From: Ideonella sp. WA131b
GTDB lineage: Bacteria > Pseudomonadota > Gammaproteobacteria > Burkholderiales > Burkholderiaceae_C
Assembly (NCBI GenBank): GCA_023657425.1
Contig: JAGTJW010000001.1
Coordinates: 1,054,001 to 1,118,000 of the forward strand
Direction: 5' to 3'
Length of the DNA: 64,000 bases
Shown: piece after piece, positions 53,819-62,922 of the stretch
Layout of the letters: each line of letters opens with the position of its first letter
Position numbering within the stretch: position 1 is the stretch's first letter
The notes under the pieces: model-generated
Told to the model about the DNA's origin: nothing
The model's input: only the letters and a program-made list of their open reading frames with translations
The model's database searches: none
Position numbers and translations under genes: made by a program

Positions 53819-55825
53819 TTGGCCTCCACCCTCGAACTGGTCCTGCTGTACCTCGTGGCCGCGGTGTTGGGCGTGGTGGCCTGCCGCCTGCTGAAGCTGC
53901 CGCCGATGCTGGGCTACCTGGTGGTGGGCATCCTCATCGGCCCCAACGCGCTCGCTTTCGCCCAGGACAGCGCCGGGGTGAAATACCTTGCCGAGTTTGG
54001 CGTGGTGTTCCTGATGTTCGTGATCGGGCTGGAGTTCAACCTGCCCAAGCTCAAGAGCATGCGCACGCTGGTGTTCGGGCTGGGCTTGAGCCAGGTGCTG
54101 CTGACGATGCTCGTCACGGTGGCGGGGCACTTTGCGCTGGTGTGGGCCTACGCCAGCGTCCTGCAGGGCACTTGGCAGATGGACTGGCGCGGCGCCATCG
54201 TGCTGGGCGGTGCTTTGGCGATGAGCTCCACCGCCATCGTGGTGAAGCTGATGGTCGAGCGGCTGGAGCTCGAAAGCGAGCACGGCCGCCGCGTGCTGGG
54301 CGTGCTGCTGTTCCAGGATCTGGCCGTGGTGCCGCTGCTGGTGCTGATACCGGCGCTGGGCTCGCCGCCCGACGAGATGTTCACCGCGCTCGGCCTGGCC
54401 GTGGTGAAGGCAGCGCTGCTGCTGACGCTGCTGCTGGTGGGCGGCCAGCGCGTGATGCGCTGGTGGCTCACACTGGTGGCGCGGCGCAAGAGCGAGGAGC
54501 TGTTCATCCTGAACCTGCTGCTCGTCACACTCGGCCTGGCCTACCTGACCGAACACGCGGGCCTGAGCCTGGCGCTGGGCGCCTTCGTGGCCGGCATGCT
54601 GGTGGCCGAGACCGAATACAAGCACCAGGTCGAGACCGACATCCGGCCTTTCCACGACGTGTTGCTGGGCCTGTTCTTCATCACCATCGGCATGAAGCTC
54701 GACTGGCGGCCGGTGATCGACCAGTGGGGCCTGGTGCTGCTGCTGACCAGCGTGCCGGTGCTCGGCAAGTTCGTCCTCGTCGCGATGCTGGCACGCATCT
54801 TTCGCGCCACGCCGGGTGTCGCGCTGAGGACGGGCCTGTACCTGGCCCAGGCCGGCGAGTTCGGCTTCGTGCTGCTGACGCTGGGCGCCGACCGCGGCAT
54901 CGTGGCGCCCCAGTGGGTGAGCCCGGTGCTGGCCAGCATGGTGCTGAGCATGCTGGCGACGCCCTTTCTCATCACCTACAGCAACCTCATCGTCAACAAG
55001 CTCTCGGCCAGCGACTGGCTGATGCAGTCGGTGGCGCTCACCAGCATCGCCAAGAAGAGCATCGCCAGCGAGCGCCACGTCATCATCTGCGGCTACGGGC
55101 GCAGCGGGCAGGCGCTGGCGCGCCTGCTGGCGCAGGAGCGCATCCCCTACATGGCGCTCGATCTCGACCCCGACCGCGTGCGCCAGGCCGCCGCCGCCGG
55201 CCAGAGCGTGGTCTTCGGCGATGCGGCCCGCCTGCAGAGTCTGATGGCCGCCGGTCTGGCGCGCGCCGCCGCGGTGGTGGTGAGCTACCACGACACGCCC
55301 TCGTCGCTGAAGATCCTGAACCTCGTGCACTCGCACGCGCCCAAGGTGCCGGTGATCGTGCGCACCGTGGACGACAGCGACATCGACAAGCTCAAGGCCG
55401 CCGGCGCCACCGAGGTGGTGCCCGAGGCCATCGAGGGCAGCCTGATGCTGGCCGGCCACGCGCTGGTGCTGGTGGGCGTGCCGATGGCGCGTGTCATCCG
55501 CATCACGCGCGACGCGCGCGACGCGCGCTACAGCCTGCTGCGCGGCTACTTCCACGGCGCCGACGACGACAGCGTGGCCGAGCGCGACCAGGCGCGCCTG
55601 GCCAGCGTGACACTGCCCGAGGCCAGCGGCTGGGCCGGCCACCGGCTCGACGATCTGGCGCTGCACGCGGTGGGCGTGGCGGTGGTGTCGGTGCGGCGGG
55701 CCACGGGCCGTGTGGAGCGGCCCGCCGACGCCGACGTGCTGGCCGGCGGCGACACGCTCGTGCTCAGTGGCCTGCCCGAGCCGCTGGCGCTGGCCGAGGC
55801 CAAGCTGCTGGGGCGGGCGGGGTGA
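53819..55825 (+). CDS. Kef-type monovalent cation:proton antiporter
   Basis: 668 aa. The antiporter domain with about 12-13 membrane segments fills residues 5-390 (LGYLVVGILIGPNALAF, MSSTAIVVKLMVE, LFFITIGMKLDWRP, GEFGFVLLTLG). The cytosolic TrkA-N domain starts at about 423 with HVIICGYGRSGQALARLLAQ, then a TrkA-C domain at about 580-665. In E. coli Kef systems release K+ under electrophile stress and are gated by glutathione. Start is TTG, used because the conserved helix begins there. Confidence 0.92.
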   Translation: MASTLELVLLYLVAAVLGVVACRLLKLPPMLGYLVVGILIGPNALAFAQDSAGVKYLAEFGVVFLMFVIGLEFNLPKLKSMRTLVFGLGLSQVLLTMLVTVAGHFALVWAYASVLQGTWQMDWRGAIVLGGALAMSSTAIVVKLMVERLELESEHGRRVLGVLLFQDLAVVPLLVLIPALGSPPDEMFTALGLAVVKAALLLTLLLVGGQRVMRWWLTLVARRKSEELFILNLLLVTLGLAYLTEHAGLSLALGAFVAGMLVAETEYKHQVETDIRPFHDVLLGLFFITIGMKLDWRPVIDQWGLVLLLTSVPVLGKFVLVAMLARIFRATPGVALRTGLYLAQAGEFGFVLLTLGADRGIVAPQWVSPVLASMVLSMLATPFLITYSNLIVNKLSASDWLMQSVALTSIAKKSIASERHVIICGYGRSGQALARLLAQERIPYMALDLDPDRVRQAAAAGQSVVFGDAARLQSLMAAGLARAAAVVVSYHDTPSSLKILNLVHSHAPKVPVIVRTVDDSDIDKLKAAGATEVVPEAIEGSLMLAGHALVLVGVPMARVIRITRDARDARYSLLRGYFHGADDDSVAERDQARLASVTLPEASGWAGHRLDDLALHAVGVAVVSVRRATGRVERPADADVLAGGDTLVLSGLPEPLALAEAKLLGRAG

Positions 55826-55892
55826 GCGCCTGCAAAGACATGTGTCGCGCCCGCGTTGCGCCCGGGGGCAGCCCAGGCATACTGATCGCCCG

Positions 55893-56762
55893 ATGGCCCG
55901 CCTGACCCCCGCCGAGATCGACCACTATGGGCGCGAGGGCTACGTGGTCCCCGGCTGGCGCCTGCCCGACGCACGTGTCGAGCCGATGCGCGCCGCGCTC
56001 GACGAGCTGCTGCGCCGCAACCCGGACGTGCGCCCCGAGAAGCTGGTGTCGGCGCACCTCGAGTCCGGCGACGGCGCCGACAACGGGGAAGGCGTGCGCG
56101 GCGTACGCGACTTCCTCGAGCTGGCGATGGACCGCGACATCGTCGACCTCGTCGCCGACGTGATCGGCGATCACGTCATCCTCTGGGGCTGCCACGTGTT
56201 CTGCAAGCCGGCCGCCGAGGGCTACGAGACGCCCTGGCACCAGGACGGCCACTACTGGCCGATCCGGCCGCTGGCCACCTGCACCGCCTGGGTGGCGCTG
56301 GAGCCGTCGACGCGCGACAACGGCTGCCTGCGCGTGATCCCGCGCTCGCACGCGGCGCGCCTGCTGCACCCGCACCTGCACGAGGCGCGCACCGACCTGA
56401 CCTTGAACCAGCGCCTGGCTGCCGGCGCCTTTGACGAGGCGGACGCGGCCGACATCGAGCTCGAGCCTGGCCAGCTCTCGCTGCACGACGTGCACATGAT
56501 CCACGGCGCGGCGGCCAATCGCAGCGCCCAGCGCCGCACCGGCGTCGCGCTGCGCTACATGCCCGCGAGCTCGGTGTTCGAGCGCGCGCTGGACCCGGTG
56601 AAAGGGCGCAGCGGCGTGCCGGTGGACTTCGCGCGGCGACCGATCTGGCTGCTGAAGGGGCGCGACCTCAGCGGCCGCAACGACTTCAGGGTCGGGCACC
56701 GCACAGGGCCCGGTGGCGGCCTCGCCGAGGGCCCTGGCGATGCGGCACGCACCCCGGCCTGA
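55893..56762 (+). CDS. phytanoyl-CoA dioxygenase family protein
   Basis: 289 aa Fe(II)/2-oxoglutarate oxygenase. WHQDGHYWPI holds the HxD pair (His116, Asp118), and the distal His lies in HDVHMIHGAAANRS with Arg of TGVALRYM completing the 2-oxoglutarate site. N-terminal LTPAEIDHYGREGYVV is typical of PhyH. Substrate unknown. It runs into the histidine phosphatase gene, whose start lies inside its 3' end, so they are translationally linked. Confidence 0.92.
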   Translation: MARLTPAEIDHYGREGYVVPGWRLPDARVEPMRAALDELLRRNPDVRPEKLVSAHLESGDGADNGEGVRGVRDFLELAMDRDIVDLVADVIGDHVILWGCHVFCKPAAEGYETPWHQDGHYWPIRPLATCTAWVALEPSTRDNGCLRVIPRSHAARLLHPHLHEARTDLTLNQRLAAGAFDEADAADIELEPGQLSLHDVHMIHGAAANRSAQRRTGVALRYMPASSVFERALDPVKGRSGVPVDFARRPIWLLKGRDLSGRNDFRVGHRTGPGGGLAEGPGDAARTPA

Positions 56763-57351
56763 GCCGCGCCTCGCGCGGCGCACGCTGCTCGGCACCGCCG
56801 CGCTGGCCGGGCTGCCGCGGTGGGCCACGGCGGCCGAGGTGGCGCCGCTGCTGCGCGAAGGCGGCGTGGTCATCGCCTTCCGCCACGCGCTGGCGCCGGG
56901 CACCTTCGACCCGCCCGAGTTCAGGCTGGGCGACTGCCGCACGCAGCGCAATCTTTCCGACGGCGGCCGGGCGCAGGCGCGGCGCATGGGCGAGTGGTTC
57001 GAATCGCGCGGCCTGAAGCCGGCGCGCGTGCGCTCCAGCCCCTGGTGCCGCTGCCTGGACACGGCGCAGCTCGCGTTCGGGCCAGGCGGGGGCCGCGTCG
57101 AGGCCTGGCCCGCGCTGGGCTCGCCCCGTGGCGCCAGCGAGGCCACCAACGCCGAGAGCCTGCGCGCGCTGCGCGCTGCGCTGGCCGAGGCGGCGCGCCA
57201 GCGCGGCCGTTTCGAGGCCTGGGTGACGCACATGTTCGTGCTGTCCGACCTGGCCGCCACCGGCAGCAGCTCGGGCGAGGGCCTGGTGCTGCGCGCCGGC
57301 AGCGGCGGCGCGGTGCAGGTGCTGGCGCGGCTGGCGCCGCCGCCGGCCTGA
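56740..57351 (+). CDS. exported histidine phosphatase family protein
   Basis: 203 aa. A twin-arginine-like signal ([22 protein letters not shown]) covers residues about 10-33. The core shows AFRHALAPG, in which the usual RHG is [19 protein letters not shown] with the second Arg, and [15 protein letters not shown] with the second His. Resembles bacterial histidine phosphatases of SixA/PhoE type. Starts inside the previous gene with a 23-base overlap, its frame conserved from there. Confidence 0.85.
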   Translation: MRHAPRPEPRLARRTLLGTAALAGLPRWATAAEVAPLLREGGVVIAFRHALAPGTFDPPEFRLGDCRTQRNLSDGGRAQARRMGEWFESRGLKPARVRSSPWCRCLDTAQLAFGPGGGRVEAWPALGSPRGASEATNAESLRALRAALAEAARQRGRFEAWVTHMFVLSDLAATGSSSGEGLVLRAGSGGAVQVLARLAPPPA

Positions 57352-57394
57352 GCGTGTGAGAGGCGCCGGGCGCGGCGGCCCTACCATCCGGACC

Positions 57395-57964
57395 ATGGCT
57401 GCCGACCCCGCGAACGACCCCATCCCGGCCCCCGCCGACTACATCCGCGGGCACATCCGCACCGTGCCCGACTGGCCGGCGCCGGGCGTGATGTTCCGCG
57501 ACATCACGCCGCTGCTGGCCAAGCCGCGCGTGTTCCGCGTGCTGATCGACCAGTTCGTGCACCGCTACTTCGACGTGCGGCCCGACGTCATCGCCGGGCT
57601 CGATGCGCGCGGCTTCATCATCGGCAGCGTCCTGGCCTACGAGCTGAACGTGGGCTTCGTGCCCATCCGCAAGAAGGGCAAGCTGCCGTTCAGCACGGTG
57701 GAAGAAACCTACGAGCTCGAATACGGCAGCGCCACGGTGGAGATCCATACCGATGCCGTGAAGCCCGGCGACCGCGTGGTGCTGATCGACGACCTCATCG
57801 CCACCGGCGGCACCATGATGGCCGGCCGCAAGTTGCTGGAACGTCTGGGCGGCACGGTGATCGAAGGAGCCGCGATCGTCGATCTCCCCGAGCTCGGCGG
57901 CTCGAGCAAGCTGCGGGCCAGCGGGCTGCCGCTGTTCACGCTGGTGGACTTTGCCGGGCACTGA
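57395..57964 (+). CDS. apt: adenine phosphoribosyltransferase
   Basis: 189 aa, salvage of adenine with PRPP to [24 protein letters not shown] is the flexible N-terminal part, DARGFIIGS the base site, RKKGKLP follows, and [16 protein letters not shown] is the PRPP loop. The ATG is 44 bases after the preceding stop. It would recover adenine formed by nucleoside phosphorolysis elsewhere in the window. Confidence 0.96.
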   Translation: MAADPANDPIPAPADYIRGHIRTVPDWPAPGVMFRDITPLLAKPRVFRVLIDQFVHRYFDVRPDVIAGLDARGFIIGSVLAYELNVGFVPIRKKGKLPFSTVEETYELEYGSATVEIHTDAVKPGDRVVLIDDLIATGGTMMAGRKLLERLGGTVIEGAAIVDLPELGGSSKLRASGLPLFTLVDFAGH

Positions 57965-58009
57965 GGGCCGCCGGTCGCGATCGCATCCCGCCGACTCGGA
58001 CCGACTGCC

Positions 58010-59371
58010 ATGACCGATCTCAACGTCCACCCCGCAGCGCCCGCCGGGCTGACGCAACGCAGCCACCGCAACCGGCTCGCCCGGCGCGACGTGCTCTGGC
58101 TCTTCGGCGCCAGCATAGGCGCCACGGCCCTGTCGGGCTGCGCTGTCTCGCCCGTCACCGGCCAGCGCATCCTGGTGGGCCTGTCGGAAGACCAGGAAAA
58201 GGCCATCGACGCGCGGCAGGCGCCGCACCAGTTCTCGCAGGACCTGGGCGCCGTGCAGGACGCGCCCGTCAACGCCTACGTAACCGAGGTCACGGCGGGC
58301 CTGCAGCCGCATGTGCAGCGCCGTGGCATGCCGTACAGCACGCGGGTGCTCAACGCGAACTACGTCAACGCCTACACCTTCCCGGCCGGGGCCATGGGCA
58401 TCACGCGGGGCATCATGGTCGACATGCAGGACGAGGCCCAGCTGGCCGCGCTGCTGGGCCACGAGATGGGCCACGTCAACGCGCGCCACGCCGCGCAGCG
58501 CCAGGGCCAGGCCCTGGTGGCGCAGGTGGCGGTCATGGGCGTGGCGGTGGCCGCGGGGGATTCGGGCTGGGCGCCGCTGGCCGGCATCGGCGGCCAGATC
58601 GGCGCCAGCGCGCTGCTGGCGAACTACTCGCGCGAGAACGAGCGCGAGGCCGACGCCCTGGGCCAGCAGTACATGGTGGCCGGCGGTTACCCGGCCCAAG
58701 GCATGGTCGGCCTGCACCAGCTGCTGGTGAGCAGCCACGACAAGCAGCCGGGCCTGCTGGAGACCTTGTTCTCGTCGCACCCCATGAGCGCCGAGCGCGT
58801 GGCCACGGCGCGCCGGCGCGCCGAGACCACCTACGCCGCCACGCGCGGCGCGCCGGCCCAGCGCGAGCGCTACATGGACCGCACGGCCTCGCTGCGGCGC
58901 CTGAAGCCCACCATCGCGGCCTGCCAGAACGGCGAGCTGGCGATGTCGAAAAAGGACCTGCCCGAGGCCCAGCAGCAGTTCGAGGCCGCGCTGAAGCACA
59001 CGCCCGAGGACTACGCCGCCAACCTGCGCATGGCGCAGTGCCTGGCGGCGCAGAACCGCCTGGCCGACGCCCGCCGCTACGCCGACACCGCGCGCCGCGT
59101 CTACCCGCAGGAGGCCCAGGCGATGAAGCTCGGCGCCACGCTGCGGCTGGGCCAGCGCGAGCCGGCAGCCGCCTTGGCCGAGCTGCAGGCCTTCGACCGC
59201 GTGTTGCCGGGCGACCCCGGCGTGCTGTTCCTCAAGGGCGTGTCGCTGGACGTCATGGGCCAGGGCCGGCAAGCGGCCGAGCACTACGCGGCCTTCCTGC
59301 GCGTCACGCAGCAGGGCGGGGCGGCGCAGCACGCCGCCGCGCGGCTCAAGGCCCTGGGCGCCACGCCCTGA
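58010..59371 (+). CDS. M48 family metalloprotease with TPR tail, lipoprotein
   Basis: 453 aa. ARRDVLWLFGASIGATALSGC gives a signal with lipobox LSGC after a twin-arginine-like pair. Protease domain has HEMGHVNARH (His151, Glu152, His155) with a third ligand Glu in ENEREADALG, and NAYTFPAGAMGITRG. From about 330 to 440 are tetratricopeptide-like repeats. BepA/LoiP-like members clear misfolded outer-membrane proteins in the periplasm. The same role is likely here. Confidence 0.92.
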   Translation: MTDLNVHPAAPAGLTQRSHRNRLARRDVLWLFGASIGATALSGCAVSPVTGQRILVGLSEDQEKAIDARQAPHQFSQDLGAVQDAPVNAYVTEVTAGLQPHVQRRGMPYSTRVLNANYVNAYTFPAGAMGITRGIMVDMQDEAQLAALLGHEMGHVNARHAAQRQGQALVAQVAVMGVAVAAGDSGWAPLAGIGGQIGASALLANYSRENEREADALGQQYMVAGGYPAQGMVGLHQLLVSSHDKQPGLLETLFSSHPMSAERVATARRRAETTYAATRGAPAQRERYMDRTASLRRLKPTIAACQNGELAMSKKDLPEAQQQFEAALKHTPEDYAANLRMAQCLAAQNRLADARRYADTARRVYPQEAQAMKLGATLRLGQREPAAALAELQAFDRVLPGDPGVLFLKGVSLDVMGQGRQAAEHYAAFLRVTQQGGAAQHAAARLKALGATP

Positions 59372-59385
59372 AGCCGCCGCGCGCC

Positions 59386-59405
59386 GCGGGCGCCGTGGCG
59401 CCCGC
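59386..59405. terminator. hairpin between M48 protease and flavoprotein genes
   Basis: GCGGGCGC-CGTG-GCGCCCGC is a perfect 8-bp stem with a 4-base loop between convergent genes. No T run follows, so it may act only as a partial terminator or 3' protector for both. Confidence 0.55.
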
Positions 59406-59422
59406 CACTGCGGCGGCGCCCG

Positions 59423-60868
59423 TCAGGCTGCGGCGCCCGCGGCCGCCAGCACCAGCAGCCGCGGCAGGTTGGCTGCGGCGGCCTGCGCCTGCGCCTTCAT
59501 GCGCGCCAGCACGGCCAGCTGGCCGGCGTCGGCCTTGTCCGCACCGCCGATGAGGCGGCCGAAGGCGTCGAGCCGGCACTCGCGGATCCACCCGCGCAGC
59601 GCGGCGTGCTGGCCCCACAGCGCCTGGTTGCGCATGTTCGCGGCGATCGTCTGCACATAGCCGGCTGTGGTGTGCGGGAAGGGCACGGTCTGGCAGAGGG
59701 CGTTCTTGGCCGCGTCGTCGTCGTGGTGCGCCTCGACCCAGGCCGTGAGCGCGGCGCTGAAACTCACCAGCGGCGCGCGCAGCAGCTGCACCACCACGCG
59801 GCGGCCCTGGAACACCGGCTGCGGCGGCCTGAAGCGCACCGCCGACGCGGTGCAGTCGACGTAGAGCGCGCCGGGCTCCACGGCCACGCGGCCCTGCTGC
59901 AGTTGCAGGCCCTGGGCGTCGATCGCCATCACGCGGCCCAGGCGCACGACATCGTGCACGCGCCGCAGCTGCTCCACCTCGGCCTGCGACACCGTGGCCA
60001 GGTGGAACATCGTCGGCCAGCGCGTGGGGTCGATGCGCAGCAGCGCGCCGCAGGCTTCCAGGCGGGCATAGAGGTCGTCGACCGAGCGGGCTTCGGCGAC
60101 GGCCTGCATCTGGTCGGCCTGGCCGCCGATGGCCTCGAAGAAGAACTCTGGCGCGTTCTGCGTGCCCAGGCGGTTGACCAGCCAGCTGTCGCGCGGCACC
60201 ACCCAGGTGATGGCCTCGGGCGGCGCGCCCGACTGCAGCAGCCACAGGCAAGTGTCCATCGCCGTCTTGCCGGCACCGAGCACGACGAAGCGCCGCGGCC
60301 CCGCCCCGCCCTGCGCCTGCTGCCACAGCCCCGGCAGCGCGTTCGGCGGCACCACGCGCACGCCTTCGGCCACCGCGTAGGCCGGTGTGTGCGTGACCGG
60401 CACCTCGGGGCTGAAAAAACGGGCGTCGACCACTTTGCGGCGCACCCGCAGCGCCGTGCGCCGGCCCGACAGCAGCGATTCGACCAGCTCGCAGCCGTCG
60501 GCCTCGCCGAGGTGGTTGCTCAGCGGGTGGTAGCTCACGCGGCCGCTGGGCAGCAGCCGGTGGTTCATCACGCGGTCGAAGTAGGCGCAGACCTCGGCGC
60601 CGCTGGCCAGCTCGGCCATGCCGCGGTTCAGGCCCACGGCATCGGTGAGGCCGCTGCCGAGCTCCGTCGACGCCACGCCGTAGAAGGCCGAGGGCTGGTG
60701 CAGCGTGACGAAGGGGTAGGCATCGTTCCAGTGCCCGCCGGGCTTGCCGTGGCGGTCGACGATCGTGATGTGCGCGTCGGTCTCGGCCAGCAGCGTGTCC
60801 GCAAAGGCCAGGCCCGTGGCGCCGGCGCCGATGATCAGGTAGTCGGTGTCGGTGTCGGGGTGGGGCAT
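59423..60868 (-). CDS. FAD-dependent, flavin-monooxygenase-like protein
   Basis: 481 aa. FAD site DYLIIGAGATGLAFADTLL at residues about 9-27, RHGKPGGHWNDAYPFVTLHQPSA like the flavin-monooxygenase GGxW region, and a second Rossmann motif FVVLGAGKTAMDTCLWLL at about 200. It lacks a clear FxGxxxHxxxY fingerprint, so assignment to a definite monooxygenase group is open. The ATG was chosen for the conserved beginning. It sits between the protease and the accessory patch. Confidence 0.85.
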   Translation of the reverse strand: MPHPDTDTDYLIIGAGATGLAFADTLLAETDAHITIVDRHGKPGGHWNDAYPFVTLHQPSAFYGVASTELGSGLTDAVGLNRGMAELASGAEVCAYFDRVMNHRLLPSGRVSYHPLSNHLGEADGCELVESLLSGRRTALRVRRKVVDARFFSPEVPVTHTPAYAVAEGVRVVPPNALPGLWQQAQGGAGPRRFVVLGAGKTAMDTCLWLLQSGAPPEAITWVVPRDSWLVNRLGTQNAPEFFFEAIGGQADQMQAVAEARSVDDLYARLEACGALLRIDPTRWPTMFHLATVSQAEVEQLRRVHDVVRLGRVMAIDAQGLQLQQGRVAVEPGALYVDCTASAVRFRPPQPVFQGRRVVVQLLRAPLVSFSAALTAWVEAHHDDDAAKNALCQTVPFPHTTAGYVQTIAANMRNQALWGQHAALRGWIRECRLDAFGRLIGGADKADAGQLAVLARMKAQAQAAAANLPRLLVLAAAGAAA

Positions 60869-60966
60869 GGTGGGTGCGGTGGGGTGGGTGGGGGCTGGCC
60901 GCCCTGATGCCGGCTTCAGGTCGCGCGGCGTGCCGATGGCCGCCTGCGAAGGACGGCGAGGCGCCG

Positions 60967-62160
60967 CTACGCGCGACGCCAGTCGGCACCTGGGATGATG
61001 CGCTTCATGAACTCGTCGAACATCGGGACCGTGAAGGCGGTGTCGCCGTGGTTCGGGCTCCAGATCATCCCCTTGGAGATCAGTGAACTGCGCGTCGGCG
61101 CGAGCGACGTGACCATGGCGGGGTAGCAGGCTGCGATGTCGCCCGAGCGGTGTGGACCGGGTCCAAGCTCGGCCATCGCGCGCAGATAGCGCTTCTCCTT
61201 CGGCGTCAGCCGGTCGAAGCGCACGCGAAAGAAGCTTTCGTCGAGCGCGGCCACGGCGCTTCTGGACGCGCGCTGCACCGCGTCGATGCCGATCGGCGAG
61301 TGCGCCGCCTGCTCCCAGGCATGGAAACCCCATTGCTGGAGGAAGTACGCATAGCCCTGCGTGACCTCGACCAGCCGGTTCAGCGCGGCTTCGTCGATCT
61401 CCACCCCTTCCTTCTGGAGCGGCACGCGGATCGCCTGTTCGGCCGCCGGCCCCGTGAGGGCGCCGATCTCCGGGAAGTTGAACAGGCGCTCGGCATACGA
61501 CTTTGCGTTGCCCATCCGGCCGCGCAGCTGTGGCAGGCCTGCGCCCACGAGCACCACCGGCAGTTGCTGCTGCTCGACGCGGTGCATGGCCGTGATGAGC
61601 ACCGCCAACTGGTCCTCTGCCACGTGCTGCAATTCGTCGATGAAGATGACCTCGGCCGTGCCCGCGGCCTTCGCCGCGCGGCCGACCTGCTCGAAGAGCG
61701 CCTGCAGATCGTGCTCAAGGTCGCCGTTGTCGGCGAGACCGGGTTCGGGCTCGTAGTCGAGGCCGACCTCGAGATCCTGATACTTGATCTTCATCTTGCC
61801 GGCGAAGCCGGCAAGTGCACGCAGGCCGCGCACGGCGTAGTCCCGGGCTGCCGCCACGTTGCTGAGTCTCAGCAAGGCCTGCCGCAGCTGGGGCGCGAGG
61901 ATCGCGGGCAGTGACCGCCCTTCCGGCGCCTCGATGCGGATCGTGTGAATCCCTGCCGCTTCGGCCTCACCCCGGATTCGATCGAGCAGGACGGTCTTGC
62001 CGGCCCCCCGCAGGCCGACCAGCATGGCGCTCTTCGCGTGCCGGCCGGTGCGGGCGCGCTGGAGCGCGACATGCATCTCCCTCAGAAGCACATCGCGGCC
62101 GGCAAGCTCGACCGGCGGCGAGCCTGCGCCTGGCACAAACGGGTTTCGGATGGAGTCCAT
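60967..62160 (-). CDS. AAA-type ATPase with C-terminal winged helix
   Basis: 397 aa. NPFVPGAGSPPVELAGRD is an N-terminal signature of ORC/Cdc6-like bacterial ATPases; Walker A GLRGAGKT is at 49-56, Walker B VIFIDELQHV at 171-180 (Asp175, Glu176), sensor region VVLVGAGLPQLRG near 207. Residues about 305-390 look like a winged helix (RLTPKEKRYLRAMAEL). No nuclease or methylase domain is seen. It is preceded by a promoter whose start point is almost at the ATG. Function unknown; a DNA-related or defence role fits its surroundings. Confidence 0.85.
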   Translation of the reverse strand: MDSIRNPFVPGAGSPPVELAGRDVLLREMHVALQRARTGRHAKSAMLVGLRGAGKTVLLDRIRGEAEAAGIHTIRIEAPEGRSLPAILAPQLRQALLRLSNVAAARDYAVRGLRALAGFAGKMKIKYQDLEVGLDYEPEPGLADNGDLEHDLQALFEQVGRAAKAAGTAEVIFIDELQHVAEDQLAVLITAMHRVEQQQLPVVLVGAGLPQLRGRMGNAKSYAERLFNFPEIGALTGPAAEQAIRVPLQKEGVEIDEAALNRLVEVTQGYAYFLQQWGFHAWEQAAHSPIGIDAVQRASRSAVAALDESFFRVRFDRLTPKEKRYLRAMAELGPGPHRSGDIAACYPAMVTSLAPTRSSLISKGMIWSPNHGDTAFTVPMFDEFMKRIIPGADWRRA

Positions 62161-62171
62161 GGAGCCCGCAC

Positions 62172-62200
62172 TTTATAGTGATCTTTGGAAGTTTATGCAA
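62172..62200 (-). promoter_or_regulatory. sigma-70-type promoter of the AAA ATPase gene
   Basis: On the minus strand TTGCAT (62200-62195), a 17-base spacer and TATAAA (62177-62172) match a housekeeping promoter well. Only 11 bases separate the -10 from the ATG, so the transcript should be leaderless or carry a leader of about five bases. Confidence 0.75.
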
Positions 62201-62231
62201 GACCGATAAGAAGCAAAAGTCATGCATAAAC
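62191..62231. promoter_or_regulatory. operator-like inverted repeat
   Basis: GTTTATGCA (62191-62199) and TGCATAAAC (62223-62231) are perfect 9-base complements 23 bases apart. The first arm covers the -35 of the ATPase promoter, so a bound repressor could control it. Confidence 0.55.
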
Positions 62232-62282
62232 GCTCCCGGGATCCCGTCTTTCGCGCGGGCAGGCAGCGCGCTCAGGGGGGGG

Positions 62283-62408
62283 CCACAGTCCGGCCAGGGC
62301 ATCGCGGCCGAAGCCCGTGTCGGCCAGGCCGGCCAGCAACTGGCGGCGGGCGTCTGAGTTGCTCCACGGGCGGCGCAGCTCGTCCTTGTGCTTGAAGAAC
62401 TCGGGCAG
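62283..62408 (-). pseudogene. remnant resembling the C-terminus of a type I restriction R subunit
   Basis: A frame of about 42 codons reads LPEFFKHKDELRRPWSNSDA then RRQLLAGLADTGFGRDALAGLW, like the C-terminal helical region of EcoEI-type HsdR proteins. No helicase motifs precede it; the frame before is Arg/Ser-rich and after it turns to PPPERAACP, so both ends appear lost. It suggests a decayed restriction locus. The match rests on recall of the family pattern. Confidence 0.45.
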
Positions 62409-62528
62409 CGCACTGCAGACCTCCTTGATGCAGAACGTAGCGAATCGCCGCCAACCCGCATGAAGCCTTCGTGTCACTCCGCCGAGTTCCGAACTTGGAC
62501 ATGAACTTGGACTCGCCAACCCGGCCCG

Positions 62529-62918
62529 TCACTCGTCTTCGTAGACAACCAAGATCGCCTTGTCGGCCAGCTTTTTGGCAATGATCCGGTTCTTGGGATC
62601 AGCGGTCCAACCGCGCACGTTTGCATGACGCTCATGTGGATCGGGCGCCGGCACCACGTCCAAGCCCTCTACGAATAGGTCCTGCGCAGTCAAGGTGCAG
62701 TGGCCCTTCAGTGGCAGCTCTGGCCGGGCCACGAAGCGGGCGCCCAGGTCGACGGTGTCCGCCCTCTCCATTCCCAGCGTGCGGTAGACACTAATGTCTC
62801 CGTCCTGAAGCCTTGGCAAGAAGGCCGCAAAGTGTGGCCGGCCCATCCCGCGCCGCAGGTGAGACGAACTGCGGAGGAATCGAGCGATCTCCTCCCCGGG
62901 ATCGACCACCTCGTCCAA
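62529..62918 (-). CDS. hypothetical protein, third gene of the TIGR04255 cassette
   Basis: About 129 aa, not a named family that I recognise. Conserved-looking stretches are ARFLRSSSHLRRGMGRPHF, FLPRLQDGDISVYRTLGM, ERHANVRGW and KNRIIAKKLADKA. It starts with TTG 62918 (GGAG ten bases before) or a GTG three codons on, four bases after the middle gene. A soluble basic protein is likely; no catalytic motif is seen. Confidence 0.65.
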   Translation of the reverse strand: MDEVVDPGEEIARFLRSSSHLRRGMGRPHFAAFLPRLQDGDISVYRTLGMERADTVDLGARFVARPELPLKGHCTLTAQDLFVEGLDVVPAPDPHERHANVRGWTADPKNRIIAKKLADKAILVVYEDE

Positions 62919-62922
62919 CGGC

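Larger units (their letters stand above)
62161..62528. other. 368-base gap upstream of the AAA ATPase gene
   Basis: It contains the ATPase promoter and inverted repeat (62172-62231), a run without features (62232-62282) and the degenerate reading frame that resembles a restriction R-subunit C-terminus (62283-62408). The rest, to the start of the next gene, has no recognisable motif. It is less GC-rich near 62165-62235 than the flanks. Confidence 0.6.
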
